Source: Callorhinus ursinus (lineage: Eukaryota > Chordata > Mammalia > Carnivora > Otariidae). From it: a DNA stretch of 64,000 nucleotides. Positions 42,059 to 52,107 of this stretch are shown here, one piece after another (the stretch's first letter is position 1; every line of letters begins with the position of its first letter). Both the position numbers and the translations under genes were made by a program. The DNA lies in assembly GCF_003265705.1 (NCBI RefSeq), contig NW_020313057.1, positions 8,214,471 through 8,278,470 on the forward strand, given 5' to 3'. The notes below the pieces were generated by a model. That model was not told where the DNA came from. It worked only from the letters and a program-made list of their open reading frames with translations, and did no database searches.

Positions 42059-45000
42059 TCTTTTTTAGCCCTTTCTCCCATAGTCATTGTGATAAACACA
42101 TACCAAGTATCTCTAGTGGACATAACACTTTACTGAACACTACAGATACATAACTGAAAATAGAGAGGATTTCACCCTTGACTCCTAAAAAGTTGGCTCA
42201 TAATTAAAGATTCCAGACAAAAATCACTAATAGGAGCTGAAGCAACAGTATATATTCCTAGCACTGATCAACCTCATGCCAGCATGCCTGGTGGTCAAAG
42301 CACCATGATGGAAAAATAATTGTAGGAATTTTGGGGAGAAAGTCCCCTCTACTTGATAATCTGTTATCCTCCTTCACTCTTATATAATAGGCATTGAACT
42401 TGATCCTGTAAACATGCCAAGAAGAAAAGCCCTCAACAAGCTTACCAACCCGTTGTTTCACATTAATTAGTCCTAAATTTCCAATTGATTGATAAATCCT
42501 TGCTGACTAGATATCACAGCAAGTATTTCCGTGGGCCAGGGACTAACAATGTACTGAACACATAGAAGGTGTACAACATGCTACACTGAATGAAATTTGA
42601 ATAACCATGCCCTCCTCCAATCATTTCACTTGTCATAAATTTGACACAGTCATTTCTACGTGAAAACGTGTGCGTGCACGCATAGACACACACACATGTC
42701 CACAGACATGTTTAAAAAAAATAAATTGCCAGTATTTGAAAAAGGTAAGGAGATTGGGTATTTATAATGTGGATCATATATAATTTAGTTGGAGAAGACC
42801 CCATTGAAAATGTGAGTTGTGAGCAATAGTTTAAAATGATGGATAGACCACAGTCTTCTAGAGAGGATGAGGGAAACGGTTCCAGGTACTTCTTCTTCAT
42901 TTCCTTCTTTATCAGTGGAGTTTTTCAATCAACTTAATCTGGCAGAACATTTCTCCTAGGCTACTGAGATATATTTGCAGGAAACAACTTTCCCCTCACT
43001 TAAAGAAATAGGTTTAACTCTTTCATTCCTAACATTCTATAATGCAGGGGTGAAAGTGAGTTTTCCATAAGGTATTTAAAGGAGGAAAGAGAGATGAATC
43101 TGAGTAGAAAATTCGATGAAGGAGTGGAAAATTGCATCTGCCATATAAGTCCTACTACATATATATTCCTCCATGAAAAACTGGAAATTTCATTTAAAAA
43201 CGGTACCTGCAAAGTCAGCAGCAAATCTTAACAATGTCTTTCTTGCTGCTGACATCATATTTTTTTACTCCAATAATAAGGGATAATTTGGACCCCTTCT
43301 CCTTTTCATTTAATGCTCTTCCTCTCCTTACTGCATTCCCCCCCCAAGAGGTGACTGCCTTACTTGCGGAATATGATGAATCACTTCAACGAGAAGTACG
43401 TGGCATCTGGTGAAGGCCCTTTCTAGCATATAAATTAAGCTTGAATGACAGGTTGGTCAAAAATTGCCTTTGAAAGTGGTCCCTGTGTGGCAGGTACAAT
43501 CAAGTATTATCATTGTATCAGCAGGAGGCTTTTCCACTCTAGCTGACATCTCTAACCTTTATTAGAGAGAAGTGGGTCACTCCTCTGCCCCCTGAAAATA
43601 ATTGATGGGATGAAAAAGAGAGATCTGGGTGAGGAAAAGGGAGAGGTGTGTTTAGCAACTAGGCAGGAAGGAGGAATGCTCAGAAAAAGGACTGGTAACA
43701 GTAGATGATTCTGCAACAAATACATAGCTGAGAAATCCTAACCCAGGAAAGAAGCAAAATAAAGTGTAGCCATTCGATCTTTTGAGACAAATATGGCAAA
43801 TATGCTTCCCAATTAAAAAAAAATTCCCACAGTGGAAGGAAGAGATACTAGACTAAAGGTACTTTGCGTCTCTAATTTGTGTGATTTTTTTTCTGAGTTG
43901 GAAGGTTTCTTTTTTTCCTTCAATTTCTGTCTCATGGAAAAGGTAGAGTCTAAATTCTCAAGATTTCACTTTTGGAAATATCTTCACTTGGTTTCCTTCA
44001 TGATTTTTACACATTTGTTGGTGGCAGGGATAATGACCCCTCCGTCAGGAAATTGAATGTGTTTCATGGAGAAGCCAGCAACGGAACAAAAACATCAAAC
44101 AAGGGAAGATTCTCCAACATTCCACATGATGGCAGAAGATCTTTTCCTTATTAAGTAGTCAAAGCTTACAATTTTATATTATTCTATTAAATATAGCAAG
44201 ATAAGCGATCTCTCATATTCTCTAAGCCATTTTGGAATAATTTGTTCTCAGGATGAACCAGAAGCGACAATGTGTTTTCCCGTGTGAAAAACAAACAACC
44301 TGGGGGAAAAAAAATACCAAAGCCATCTTCCTAAAGTTTTCCTAAATAATGTTGAGATTACAGAAAGTATCTTTCAAAATCTCATTTAAAATGGGATCTT
44401 CTCGACTACATTCTCCAAATGTCAGGATCATTTTTGTCTGTTTATGTTGTTAATCACAGTAGACCAATCCTGTGAGCGCACTTATGTAACAGGCTGCTTT
44501 GTACAGTCTCCCTTGCAGACAGAGAGCTTCAGCACTGTACCTTTTTTCAGAGAATCTTTCCCTGATTTACAGTTCTTGTCCACTCAGAGCCTCAGGAAAG
44601 CAGTGGGCCTCGTGCCATCAAACTGGATTTCTGGGCAGAACTAGTCCAACAATTTGGTCAGCCCTATAAGATATGTCCTGTCTCACAGCTAAGATTTGGA
44701 ACACATGGACTATAAAGTTGAATTTCTCTACAATTTATAAATAACCACCCCCCATAGGGCTTTGGACTACCAAGGTCATTGTCTTTGTAGTGACAATGAT
44801 AGTGGGTCAGAGAAATGCACTACAGTTTCACCAACTCTCTACCTTTCTAAGCTTCTTAAATTCAAGTTGCTGTTTGCTCTAATGGAGGCAAGCAGTATCT
44901 ACTCTACAAGGTGCAGATCATTGCAGAAGTAATGATGTGCACATTGTGACTTACCTACGTAAGGATGATAGTCACAATATTTTAAATGAGCAAATCTTAG

Positions 45001-45089
45001 CTCAGTAATGATTTACACTAATGCCTTCATTTAGCTATGGCAAGAAACCAGCCCAGGAAAATAATACCTTCCTGTTTTAATATTGCCTT
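42059..45089. other. Mostly unassigned DNA
   Basis: Three kilobases with no supported gene. A second Z-prone run (ACGTGTGCGTGCACGCATA) lies at 42666-42684. CGTGGGCCAGGGACTAACAA, TGTACTGAACACATAGAAGG at about 42531 may be a decayed antisense L2/MIR. A C9 run lies at 43338. Frames up to 74 codons are present but lack domains. Confidence 0.4.
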
Positions 45090-45275
45090 TAGAGTGTTTA
45101 CAATGTAGTCATATGTCTACGATAGCATTTGATTTTCAAATATGCCTTATATTATAGCTATTATAGTCATTTTACAAATTGTGTAACTCAGGATCAGAAG
45201 TGAAAGTTTCCTAAGATTCTAGGGCTACTATATAAAGGGTAAGGAACTGAAATCAGAAATTCTGGCTCCTATGGA
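45090..45275 (-). mobile_element. MIR-like fragment, antisense
   Basis: CATTTGATTTTCAAATATGC, TATAGTCATTTTACAAATTG, GTAACTCAGGATCAGAAGTG, AAGATTCTAGGGCTACTAT and GAAATCAGAAATTCTGGCTC follow reverse-complement MIR. Diverged. Confidence 0.6.
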
Positions 45276-45589
45276 AGAGAATAAAAATCCTGACTGTTGA
45301 TGGTAAGCTATCTAAATGATGATTGTAGTTTTCTAAGAATGTGTGGTCAAGTTTATCTTCAGGGGACCTCACACTGGGGATCAAGTACTCCGCAGTCAAC
45401 TTGCTCCTTTGTGGCAATGCCCTCTCAGGAAGATAAAATCCACATTTTATCATCTGCCAGGATGATGGCAGGAACTCTACTGCCAGGAACATGGCAACCA
45501 GCAACCTTCCCCAAAGAATGCGTTCATCCTGAGTGTCCCTCTCTGGTTGGCCCATATTCTCCTTCTCTTTCTTAAGACTCTATAAGGTG
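45276..45589. other. Unassigned DNA
   Basis: No gene recognised. Overlapping frames on both strands (45253-45555 and 45297-45575, about 90-100 codons) have no domain and are treated as chance. Confidence 0.4.
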
Positions 45590-45711
45590 TTTATTCCCGG
45601 ATTGTGGTAATGGTAACCTGAGTGTATGCCTACGTCCAAACTCACCAAATTTTATACATCAATTATGTGCAGTTTTAATAGACCAATTATACCTCAATAA
45701 AGCTGGGGGGA
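45590..45711 (+). mobile_element. L1M 3' terminus, sense
   Basis: CTACGTCCAAACTCACCAAA, TTTTATACATCAATTATGTG and ACCAATTATACCTCAATAAA then GCTGG are the last bases of an L1M 3' UTR. A heavily truncated copy. Confidence 0.85.
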
Positions 45712-46574
45712 ATAGCCTTTGAAACTTTTAATTTTCCAATACTCTTATTAAAATAATAACTAGAAAATTATGAAAATATGGACACATTAAAACATTGAAA
45801 ACAAATACCATACAAAGTTTGTGATATGAGACCAGTCAAAACACATAACTACAAGGAGAGTTGCTCTCTGCTAGAATATTTGTTTGACATCATAGAGATG
45901 TCAGTATCACTGAAATGTCAATCTCATTGTCAATCTTAGTGTTGATCTTATTGAAATGACATGAGAGCCTGAAACCAATCCCAGTGGGTCCTCCAGTAAC
46001 GGCTCAGGGGCCCTAAATTACCGCAGAGGTGACCATTTCCAACACTTCAGTGTCAAAGACAATTGATGTCATGATCTTACCTTCAAAGCACGTGATAGAT
46101 AAAAAGCTCTGAAAAAAACAATACCCAGTGACTACACGAGAATAAAGCTATGAATACTTATTAAGTGACTATTTCCTAGTAGAAAACATCAGTTTATTTG
46201 GCTCAGCTACTGTGTTGATCTACCATAGCAATGTTTAAGAAAGTACTAACATAATGAATTCTATGGTGGTAGCATGATTAATATTAATGTCAATAGATCT
46301 GAATAATACTGAAATTTCAAAAAGGATACCTATCCTCTATGTTCTTGAAAGTGGTATAAATGCCAGGAGAGGAAAATCCCACTGGCCGGCTTTGTATTTA
46401 TATGTAAAAAGAGAAGTTTAGAATTCATAGAAGTAATTTGAAAAAGACATTGCTCCCCAAATACTTTTCCGTTTTGTTGACTAAGTAAGTCCCTTCCTAT
46501 GATGTTTCTTATATACTTTTCAAACCAGAGACTCTTTAAAGACCCTTCAATTAACAGTCCAACCAGGATTTTCT
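45712..46574. other. Unassigned DNA
   Basis: No gene or named repeat recognised. Around 45890-45960 a TCAATCTCATTG-like unit repeats loosely. Confidence 0.4.
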
Positions 46575-46700
46575 GTTGAGGAAATTATAGCCAGAATCAC
46601 TGAGACTTGCTCAGGGTCTTACGGAATATTAATGGCAGAACTGAGCTGGAGTTCAGTGGAAGGAAAGCTACATGTCTAATTCCACAATATCATGGTCTGT
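46575..46700 (-). mobile_element. MIR fragment, antisense
   Basis: GAGGAAATTATAGCCAGAAT, ACTTGCTCAGGGTCTTACGG, TTAATGGCAGAACTGAGCTG and GAGTTCAGTGG fit reverse-complement MIR. Confidence 0.7.
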
Positions 46701-46725
46701 TTCCTAAGCCAGTATGCATCAGTAT

Positions 46726-46739
46726 AAGATTCCCTTCTG
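46726..46739. repeat. Target-site duplication, left copy (SINEC at 46740)
   Basis: AAGATTCCCTTCTG here matches 46844-46857 with a single C/T difference. Confidence 0.85.
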
Positions 46740-46843
46740 GGGGCAGGTGGGTGGCTCTTGATCTCAGCTCAGGTCTTGATCTCAGGGTTGTGAGTTCAAG
46801 CCCCACAGGAGCCTACTTAAAAAAGCAAACAAACAAACAAACA
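46740..46843 (+). mobile_element. SINEC, short subtype, sense
   Basis: Short Can-SINE: GGGGCAGGTGGGTGGCTCTT, GATCTCAGCTCAGGTCTTGA, CTCAGGGTTGTGAGTTCAAG, CCCCACAGGAGCC, TACTTAAAAAA, then an (AAAC)n tail. It lacks the (TC)n middle. A 14-bp target duplication with one mismatch flanks it. It has a short deletion in the head compared with the full-length copies. Confidence 0.95.
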
Positions 46844-46857
46844 AAGATTCCTTTCTG
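46844..46857. repeat. Target-site duplication, right copy (SINEC at 46740)
   Basis: AAGATTCCTTTCTG, a one-mismatch copy of 46726-46739. Confidence 0.85.
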
Positions 46858-47138
46858 ATGGTGTCTTTGGGATTTGATTTTAAGGATGATGTCATAATAT
46901 TTTAAATACTTTTATTATGAGTTCATTATCTATTTCCTTAATTAAAATCAGAGACTTATACTAACACCCTGATTAATTATAAAATGTTCCTTGTGCCAAT
47001 CATCTTTCCCTTTGTCTCTCACACCATTCAAATGTTGCTTTGTCATATGAATTTATTATTAAGATACAAAGTGCATTTAGGGGCAACTCTACAGTCATGT
47101 GATAATTTAAATTGTGTGGTTTGGGACTTTTTTTTTTT
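46858..47138. other. Unassigned DNA
   Basis: No gene or named repeat recognised before the A-rich insertion. Confidence 0.4.
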
Positions 47139-47147
47139 AGCTCTGCT

Positions 47148-47191
47148 AAAAAAAGAAAAAAAAGAAAAAAAAGAAAAAAAAAAGAAAAGGG
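47148..47191 (+). repeat. A-rich tract bounded by AGCTCTGCT direct repeats (possible tail-only insertion)
   Basis: (AAAAAAAG)n-like sequence of 44 bp lies between AGCTCTGCT at 47139-47147 and the same 9-mer at 47192-47200. The layout matches a retrotransposition event that left only a poly-A tail between target duplications. The GGG at the right end is not explained by that model. Confidence 0.6.
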
Positions 47192-47200
47192 AGCTCTGCT

Positions 47201-47391
47201 TCTTTTTTTTTAGGCCTGTTGGCCAAAACAGCATATTCCAGATATTTTGGGGTCTGATGCATGTGCTTAATAACTGGTTCTGGCTTTTTAAAAATTCTTA
47301 AACAAATCTAATATTTTGAAATCCAGAATTTCCTAAGGAGTAAAAGAAAACAACACTTTTTACTTCATTTTAAGTAGTTTTTAAAACAGTG
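47201..47391. other. Unassigned AT-rich DNA
   Basis: No gene or named repeat recognised. Confidence 0.4.
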
Positions 47392-47640
47392 TTTTCTTTT
47401 TTAAATTTTATCTTATTATGTTATGTTAATCACCATACATTACATCATTAGTTTTTGATGTAGTGTTCCATGATTCATTGTTTGCGTATAACACCCAGTG
47501 CTCCATGTAGAAGTGCCCTCCTTAATACCCATCACCAGGCTAACCCATCCCCCCACCCCCCCCCCCTCTAGAACCCTCGGTTTGTTTTTCAGAGTCCATC
47601 GTCTCTCATGGTTCGTCTCCCCCTCTGATTTCCCCCCCTT
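47392..47640 (-). mobile_element. Young 5'-truncated L1 3' UTR, antisense
   Basis: Reverse complement of the same carnivore L1 3' end as 36721-36972: T-rich tail, TTATGTTAATCACCATACAT, TACATCATTAGTTTTTGATG, GTGTTCCATGATTCATTGTT, ACACCCAGTGCTCCATG, a C-rich tract at 47544-47567, and TCTCCCCCTCTGATTTCCCC. I could not find a clear target duplication, so the edges are approximate. No coding part is present. Confidence 0.94.
47544..47567 (-). other. C-rich tract, G4-prone on the minus strand
   Basis: Runs of C (six, then about thirteen) form the complement of the L1 3' UTR G-rich tract. It matches 36821-36840 in reverse. Confidence 0.7.
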
Positions 47641-48699
47641 TCAATAAGATTTATTTACCTTTCCAGAAGACTAGTAAATTTGAAATGGAATATGATTTAC
47701 AAAACTTTTATGCTTCATTTTGTGGCTCTTTGCATAAAGCAGAATATAATTGCATCTTTTTTGACAGTAGTCACCTTTTTTTTTTTAATCTTAGACTATG
47801 GTTACAAATTTGGGTTGATGTTTCACTCTCTCTGTTGGCACCTAGATCCTTTTAATGTAATTTAAGAGATACTGATTGGCTATAGGTACAGTGGAGTAGA
47901 AAAGGAAAGATAAGGAAGGGAAGGGGAGGGGAAAAATTTTAAGATATGGAATTTTGGTTTTAGGTGTACTTGGTATGTTGTCCCTAAAGGTATTCTATGC
48001 CAAATTTCTTGTCAATATTTTGGTGTTTCATTTCAAGCTAAAAAAACCAGAAGCTTATTACCATCAATGGAAGAAGCAGCCTTTTTAAACAGCATTTTGA
48101 GAATATATTTTTCCATGCCATACATCCGAACAAAAATCTTGTGCGTGATCATAAAATTAATGATTTCCATAGACCCACAGGCTCTTGACCTGGAAGGGGA
48201 ACTTAAAACCATGCAGAACTCCTGTCTTTAATATCCATAGTAAAGAGAACACAACTAAAGAATCATGCATGTAAGTGGCTTTTACAAGCTCACCAAATAA
48301 CTTTCAATTCTGATTTGGTTTATATGAATAAAGAGGTGTTCATATCAATAGACTATTAATTTTAGTGAAAGTCAGTGTATATCTTCAACATGAAATGGGC
48401 ATCTGATTTAACTGTCTTGATTTGCTGAACTGAAATATGATAGGTTAAATAGCATGTCCAAAATTATATGGAATAAAAAAAAAGATCTCTTGATTTCTAT
48501 TTGGGTACTTTCCCCCTTACTCTATGTATAAATTTGAAATGGGATTTATACAGGAGAAAAGGTGTCAATGTGGATAGATGTGGATGAGTTTGATGGTTTT
48601 TGAGTTCTGCGTCTCTGAGTGTAGTGATTTCTTTATTTCTCCAGCATGTATTGTGTACTCCATTCATGAACCACCCATTTTTTCCTTGGTTATCTTTTT
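47641..48699. other. Unassigned AT-rich DNA
   Basis: No gene or named repeat recognised. A purine-rich GGAAGGGAAGGGGAGGGG patch lies at about 47915. Confidence 0.4.
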
Positions 48700-48860
48700 A
48701 TGGCTGTGTCCTGTCTTTCAAACTAGAATGTGAGTCTCTCTAAGCACAGGGTAATAAATCAACTTGAATTACCCCTACTGAGTGACATAGTACTTTGTAC
48801 ATAAAGATGCTTAAAATGAGTTTTATTGATTGAAAAGTTGATAAATAGTTGTTACATATG
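48700..48860 (+). mobile_element. L2/MIR-type 3' tail, sense
   Basis: CTTTCAAACTAGAATGTGAG, TCTCTCTAAGCACAGGG and TGACATAGTACTTTGTACAT match decayed forms of 'ctagactgtgagctccttgaggacaggg' and the following tail. Confidence 0.55.
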
Positions 48861-49298
48861 ATACTGAATTTAGAATAAGATATTCAGTTCTCAAAATATT
48901 TAGATTTAGTACGCTTTAAAAATACTAAAATGACTATAAAGAATTAAATAGAAATCAAAAGTGATTTTGCTTAACAGTCATTTGCAAAAAAGCCAAAAAA
49001 TTCTCCCCTGTAGTTGAAATTAATAACCTGTATATTTCTAAGTATTTTGATTAAAGTTTAGCTGCACTAGGAAACAATGGGTTGCATGAGAAAGTAGATG
49101 GTATAAAGTAATTGCCATCTAGAATTCTTAGAGAATAATCTTTCAATCTAGGCTTTCCAAATAATAATTTACCCCTTGTCAGCAATATTTAAGAAAGTCA
49201 GTGGAATAAAATATTTTGAAATGCATTATACATTGTTGGATATTATCAGAGGAATTCTAAGTGGAATTTACCATTCTCAATAAAAGGCCCAGTAATTA
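48861..49298. other. Unassigned AT-rich DNA
   Basis: No gene or named repeat recognised. Confidence 0.4.
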
Positions 49299-49301
49299 TT
49301 T

Positions 49302-49332
<31 letters not shown>

Positions 49333-49336
49333 TTTT
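49299..49336. repeat. (TTTA)n microsatellite
   Basis: About nine TTTA units, uninterrupted. Confidence 0.95.
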
Positions 49337-50109
49337 AAAATTATTTCTCTTCCCCTGAACTAAGATGGCAGCTATCACTTCCCTCTGTCATTGTAACTAC
49401 CTTGGACATATATTCCCTCTCTTTAATGTCTTCACTCTAAGATGCAATTAGTCAGTCACATTTGTTAGAATTTTGTGTAAAGTGTGTAGAAATAGGTTCT
49501 GAAACCTGAGGGCTTTCTTTTAAGTAGTAAATGAATTTCAATTCTTGGACTTTGTGAATTGGATTTGGCTACTTGTTGACCATTTTTAACTCAATTTACC
49601 ATGCTGCTCTGTATGCCAGATATAAGGGGTTGAGGAATTACCAACTTTTAGGGTAGCTGAACTATAACCATCTGATTCCCAGTCTCTCAAGGAAATTCTG
49701 CCTGCCTGATAAAATATTTGTCTCTACTGTATTACAGAAGTCTTTGTTTTATGATGCATTTCTGATGCTGGTTATATTAGTTAAGAGGGACTAATGTTGA
49801 CTCCTACTCCTTCCTGAGTGTGTCATCATGGGTCTTGGCTGATGGCAAGTGATGCCAACAGCTTACCAGCCTGGGTGGTGATCATCTTTACAAAACTGCC
49901 CCAACAGGGTTGTCCAGTCTCTGCTAACACACTTTTCTTCAGCTCTCCCAAACTCTCTGGACTCTCAATTCCCTTCAGCCAATAACCTCCTTATTTTACT
50001 ATAAGTTGGTAGTACTATAACTGTCAGCTTGATCATTTCCCCACCTCTGGTCTTAAAATGGTCAGTCGGGAAAGGGCTGATAGAATGGGTTTCTTTCTTG
50101 GTTTTTTTG
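49337..50109. other. Unassigned DNA
   Basis: No gene or named repeat recognised. Confidence 0.4.
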
Positions 50110-50350
50110 GAGGATTTATAAATTTATAGTCAATAGATTATATATGGTACAAAGTATGGATGAAAGTTCACATTTTGTGCACATGAGTATTCAACTTTTC
50201 CAGTACCATTTATTGAAAGACTATCCTTTCTTCACTGAATTGACTTTACACCATCGTCAGAAGTCAATCGTCCCTATATGGGTGAATCTAATTCTTGGCT
50301 GTCTAGTCTGTCCTGTGACCTACCAGTCTGTCAAAATATCAGGCTCATGA
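50110..50350 (-). mobile_element. L1M ORF2 C-terminal fragment, antisense
   Basis: The plus strand carries ATGAGTATTCAACTTTTCCA, GTACCATTTATTGAAAGACT, ATCCTTTCTTCACTGAATTG, CTTTACACCATCGTCAGAAG and TCAATCGTCCCTATATGGGT, the order of L1 ORF2 read in reverse. Truncated on both sides. Confidence 0.85.
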
Positions 50351-50573
50351 TAGTCAGGTTTTAATGAATATAACAGTATCCCCCAAGCCAAAGCAATGAT
50401 TCTGTTCTCACATAGGTAATCCCAATAAACTTGTTTTGAAGTGCTGCCTTTAATCACTGGCCCCAGGGTCTGGATTCTTAAAATCTGTTCATGTGTTGGG
50501 TGGCTAATATTGCTGACACTCAGGGCTCCCCTCAGAAAGCACCATGAATCTCTTTTGTCTTCCTCGCCCTTAG
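50351..50573. other. Unassigned DNA
   Basis: No gene recognised. It leads into the exon-like patch. Confidence 0.4.
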
Positions 50574-50628
50574 AAGCAAGTCCAGAAACTTGTGTCAAGA
50601 GAAGCAAGTGTGGGGATTTGGGCTGCAG
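50574..50628 (+). other. Exon-like 55-bp patch with splice-site signals, unproven
   Basis: Preceded by a strong pyrimidine-rich acceptor-like run ending CTTCCTCGCCCTTAG and followed by CTGCAG|GTAAATG, a good donor match. All three plus-strand frames are open across the 55 bp. One of them gives a cysteine-containing peptide (ASPETCVKRSKCGDLGCR), but I do not recognise it. In an intron such patterns also occur by chance. No neighbouring exon was identified in the window. Confidence 0.25.
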
Positions 50629-51214
50629 GTAAATGCTTATTCTTTTAATTCCTCCAAAGTTCAGCAAGAGGTAAAGATGGACATTGAGGTGGAGTTGAAG
50701 AACAGGAAGGAAATTTGGGGCAACATCATTTAACATGTAAGAGACTAAATGTTAGAATCTCAAATAATGTTTAAAGTTGTGTCAGCTTTGGAAAATCATT
50801 CACACTGAAGCTCTGAACACCATATTTTCTCAAGAAAAGCCAATTAGATTCCATACATAAAGTTTTGTTTTAACAAATGCAACTTGTTGCATATCTATTA
50901 ATTAAGGATTCACTACCATGCATATTTAACAAGTCACCCTCAAATTTAGTTGGTTAAGGAATTATTAAATACAAAGAAAACCTAGAAAAATTATATTCAA
51001 CCATAAATACAAATGCAAGGTATATGTGACAAATCATATACCGAAAATAAATAGTCCCCTGCTCCACCCCAAATTCTAGCTCTTGTCTTCTATTTCTCTT
51101 AAAGCATTTCTCTTAAAACTTTCCAGGGTCTTGGGGAAAACACTGTACTTTGAATGGACCAAATAAAAATTGGCATGCAATATTAAATCAGACAACATAA
51201 AGATCTTATGGAAT
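50629..51214. other. Unassigned AT-rich DNA
   Basis: No gene or named repeat recognised. The 138-codon minus-strand frame at 50320-50736 partly overlaps an L1 piece and is treated as spurious. Confidence 0.4.
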
Positions 51215-51330
51215 AATACTCTACAATGAACGCACTGAGGATCAAGATCACTAAGTGACTTGACAAAGGATACATACAGCTAATAAGCTGCTAGGACTGG
51301 TAGCCCCACTTCTGCACCAATGTTGTTGTC
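51215..51330 (-). mobile_element. MIR fragment, antisense
   Basis: CACTGAGGATCAAGATCACT, AAGTGACTTGACAAAGGATA, CATACAGCTAATAAGCTGCT, AGGACTGGTAGCCCCACTTC follow reverse-complement MIR. Confidence 0.7.
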
Positions 51331-52089
51331 TTTCCAATTGAAGGCAATCAGTAATTGTTAAAAATCAATGTGTCAAAATGACCATACTTAATGCTTAGGA
51401 TTGCAAAGACCTATGCAAATCTATCTCCACTCTTAATTAGTTTAGCAGGAGACAAAAGGAGATATACACATAAATATAGACTATACATGTTAGGGCCATA
51501 AATTAAAGTAAGTTCAATGAATGGGAGGAGAAGAAAAGGAAGAGAAAAAGGAAGGATAAGGGAGAAAATAAAAGCAAGATCTCTTCTGGTTGAGCCAATC
51601 AGTTAAAAACTTTTGGAAGGAGAGTCACTTGAGATAATCCTCGAAAACTGAGGGTAGAGAAGGAAAAGGAATGAGAAAACCATTTCTACTGGAGGGAAAG
51701 ACATATAAAGATGAAGCAAGAAAGTCAAATAGCAAGGGACCCCTTTTCCCTCTGCCGTACTGCCTCTACCACAAGAGGTGTGCCACCTGCAGGGTCACAC
51801 TTCTGGGAAGACTCGTGTTGTTCCATCAAAAGGCTGCAGCTGATCTACAGCAGGAGGCGCTTCCTCAAGCCAACATCCTCACCTTGAGAGAGCGTCATCC
51901 TTGCTTGCACCATTCCATTGCAATCCATTTGTGACTGAGGGGGAAAAAAAATACAGACTTTGATTGCTCTGTTATCGGCATTCATGAGAAACGAGCTTCG
52001 TATACCATTCCAACACTTTTCTTTTTATAGTTTTCTTTAAATAAAGGTGGAGAAAGCTTTTAGTTAAAAGTAACCCAGATCCCAACCCT
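51331..52089. other. Unassigned DNA
   Basis: No gene recognised. A purine-rich patch (GAGGAGAAGAAAAGGAAGAG) lies at 51523-51560. The 87-codon frame at 51671-51934 has no domain. Confidence 0.4.
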
Positions 52090-52107
52090 TATAACATTAA
52101 TGTTATA
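52090..52107. repeat. Perfect 18-bp palindrome
   Basis: TATAACATTAATGTTATA is identical to its reverse complement. Confidence 0.9.

Noticed and set aside
50320..50736. 138-codon minus-strand open frame
   Set aside because: Overlaps an L1 ORF2 remnant and shows no domain.
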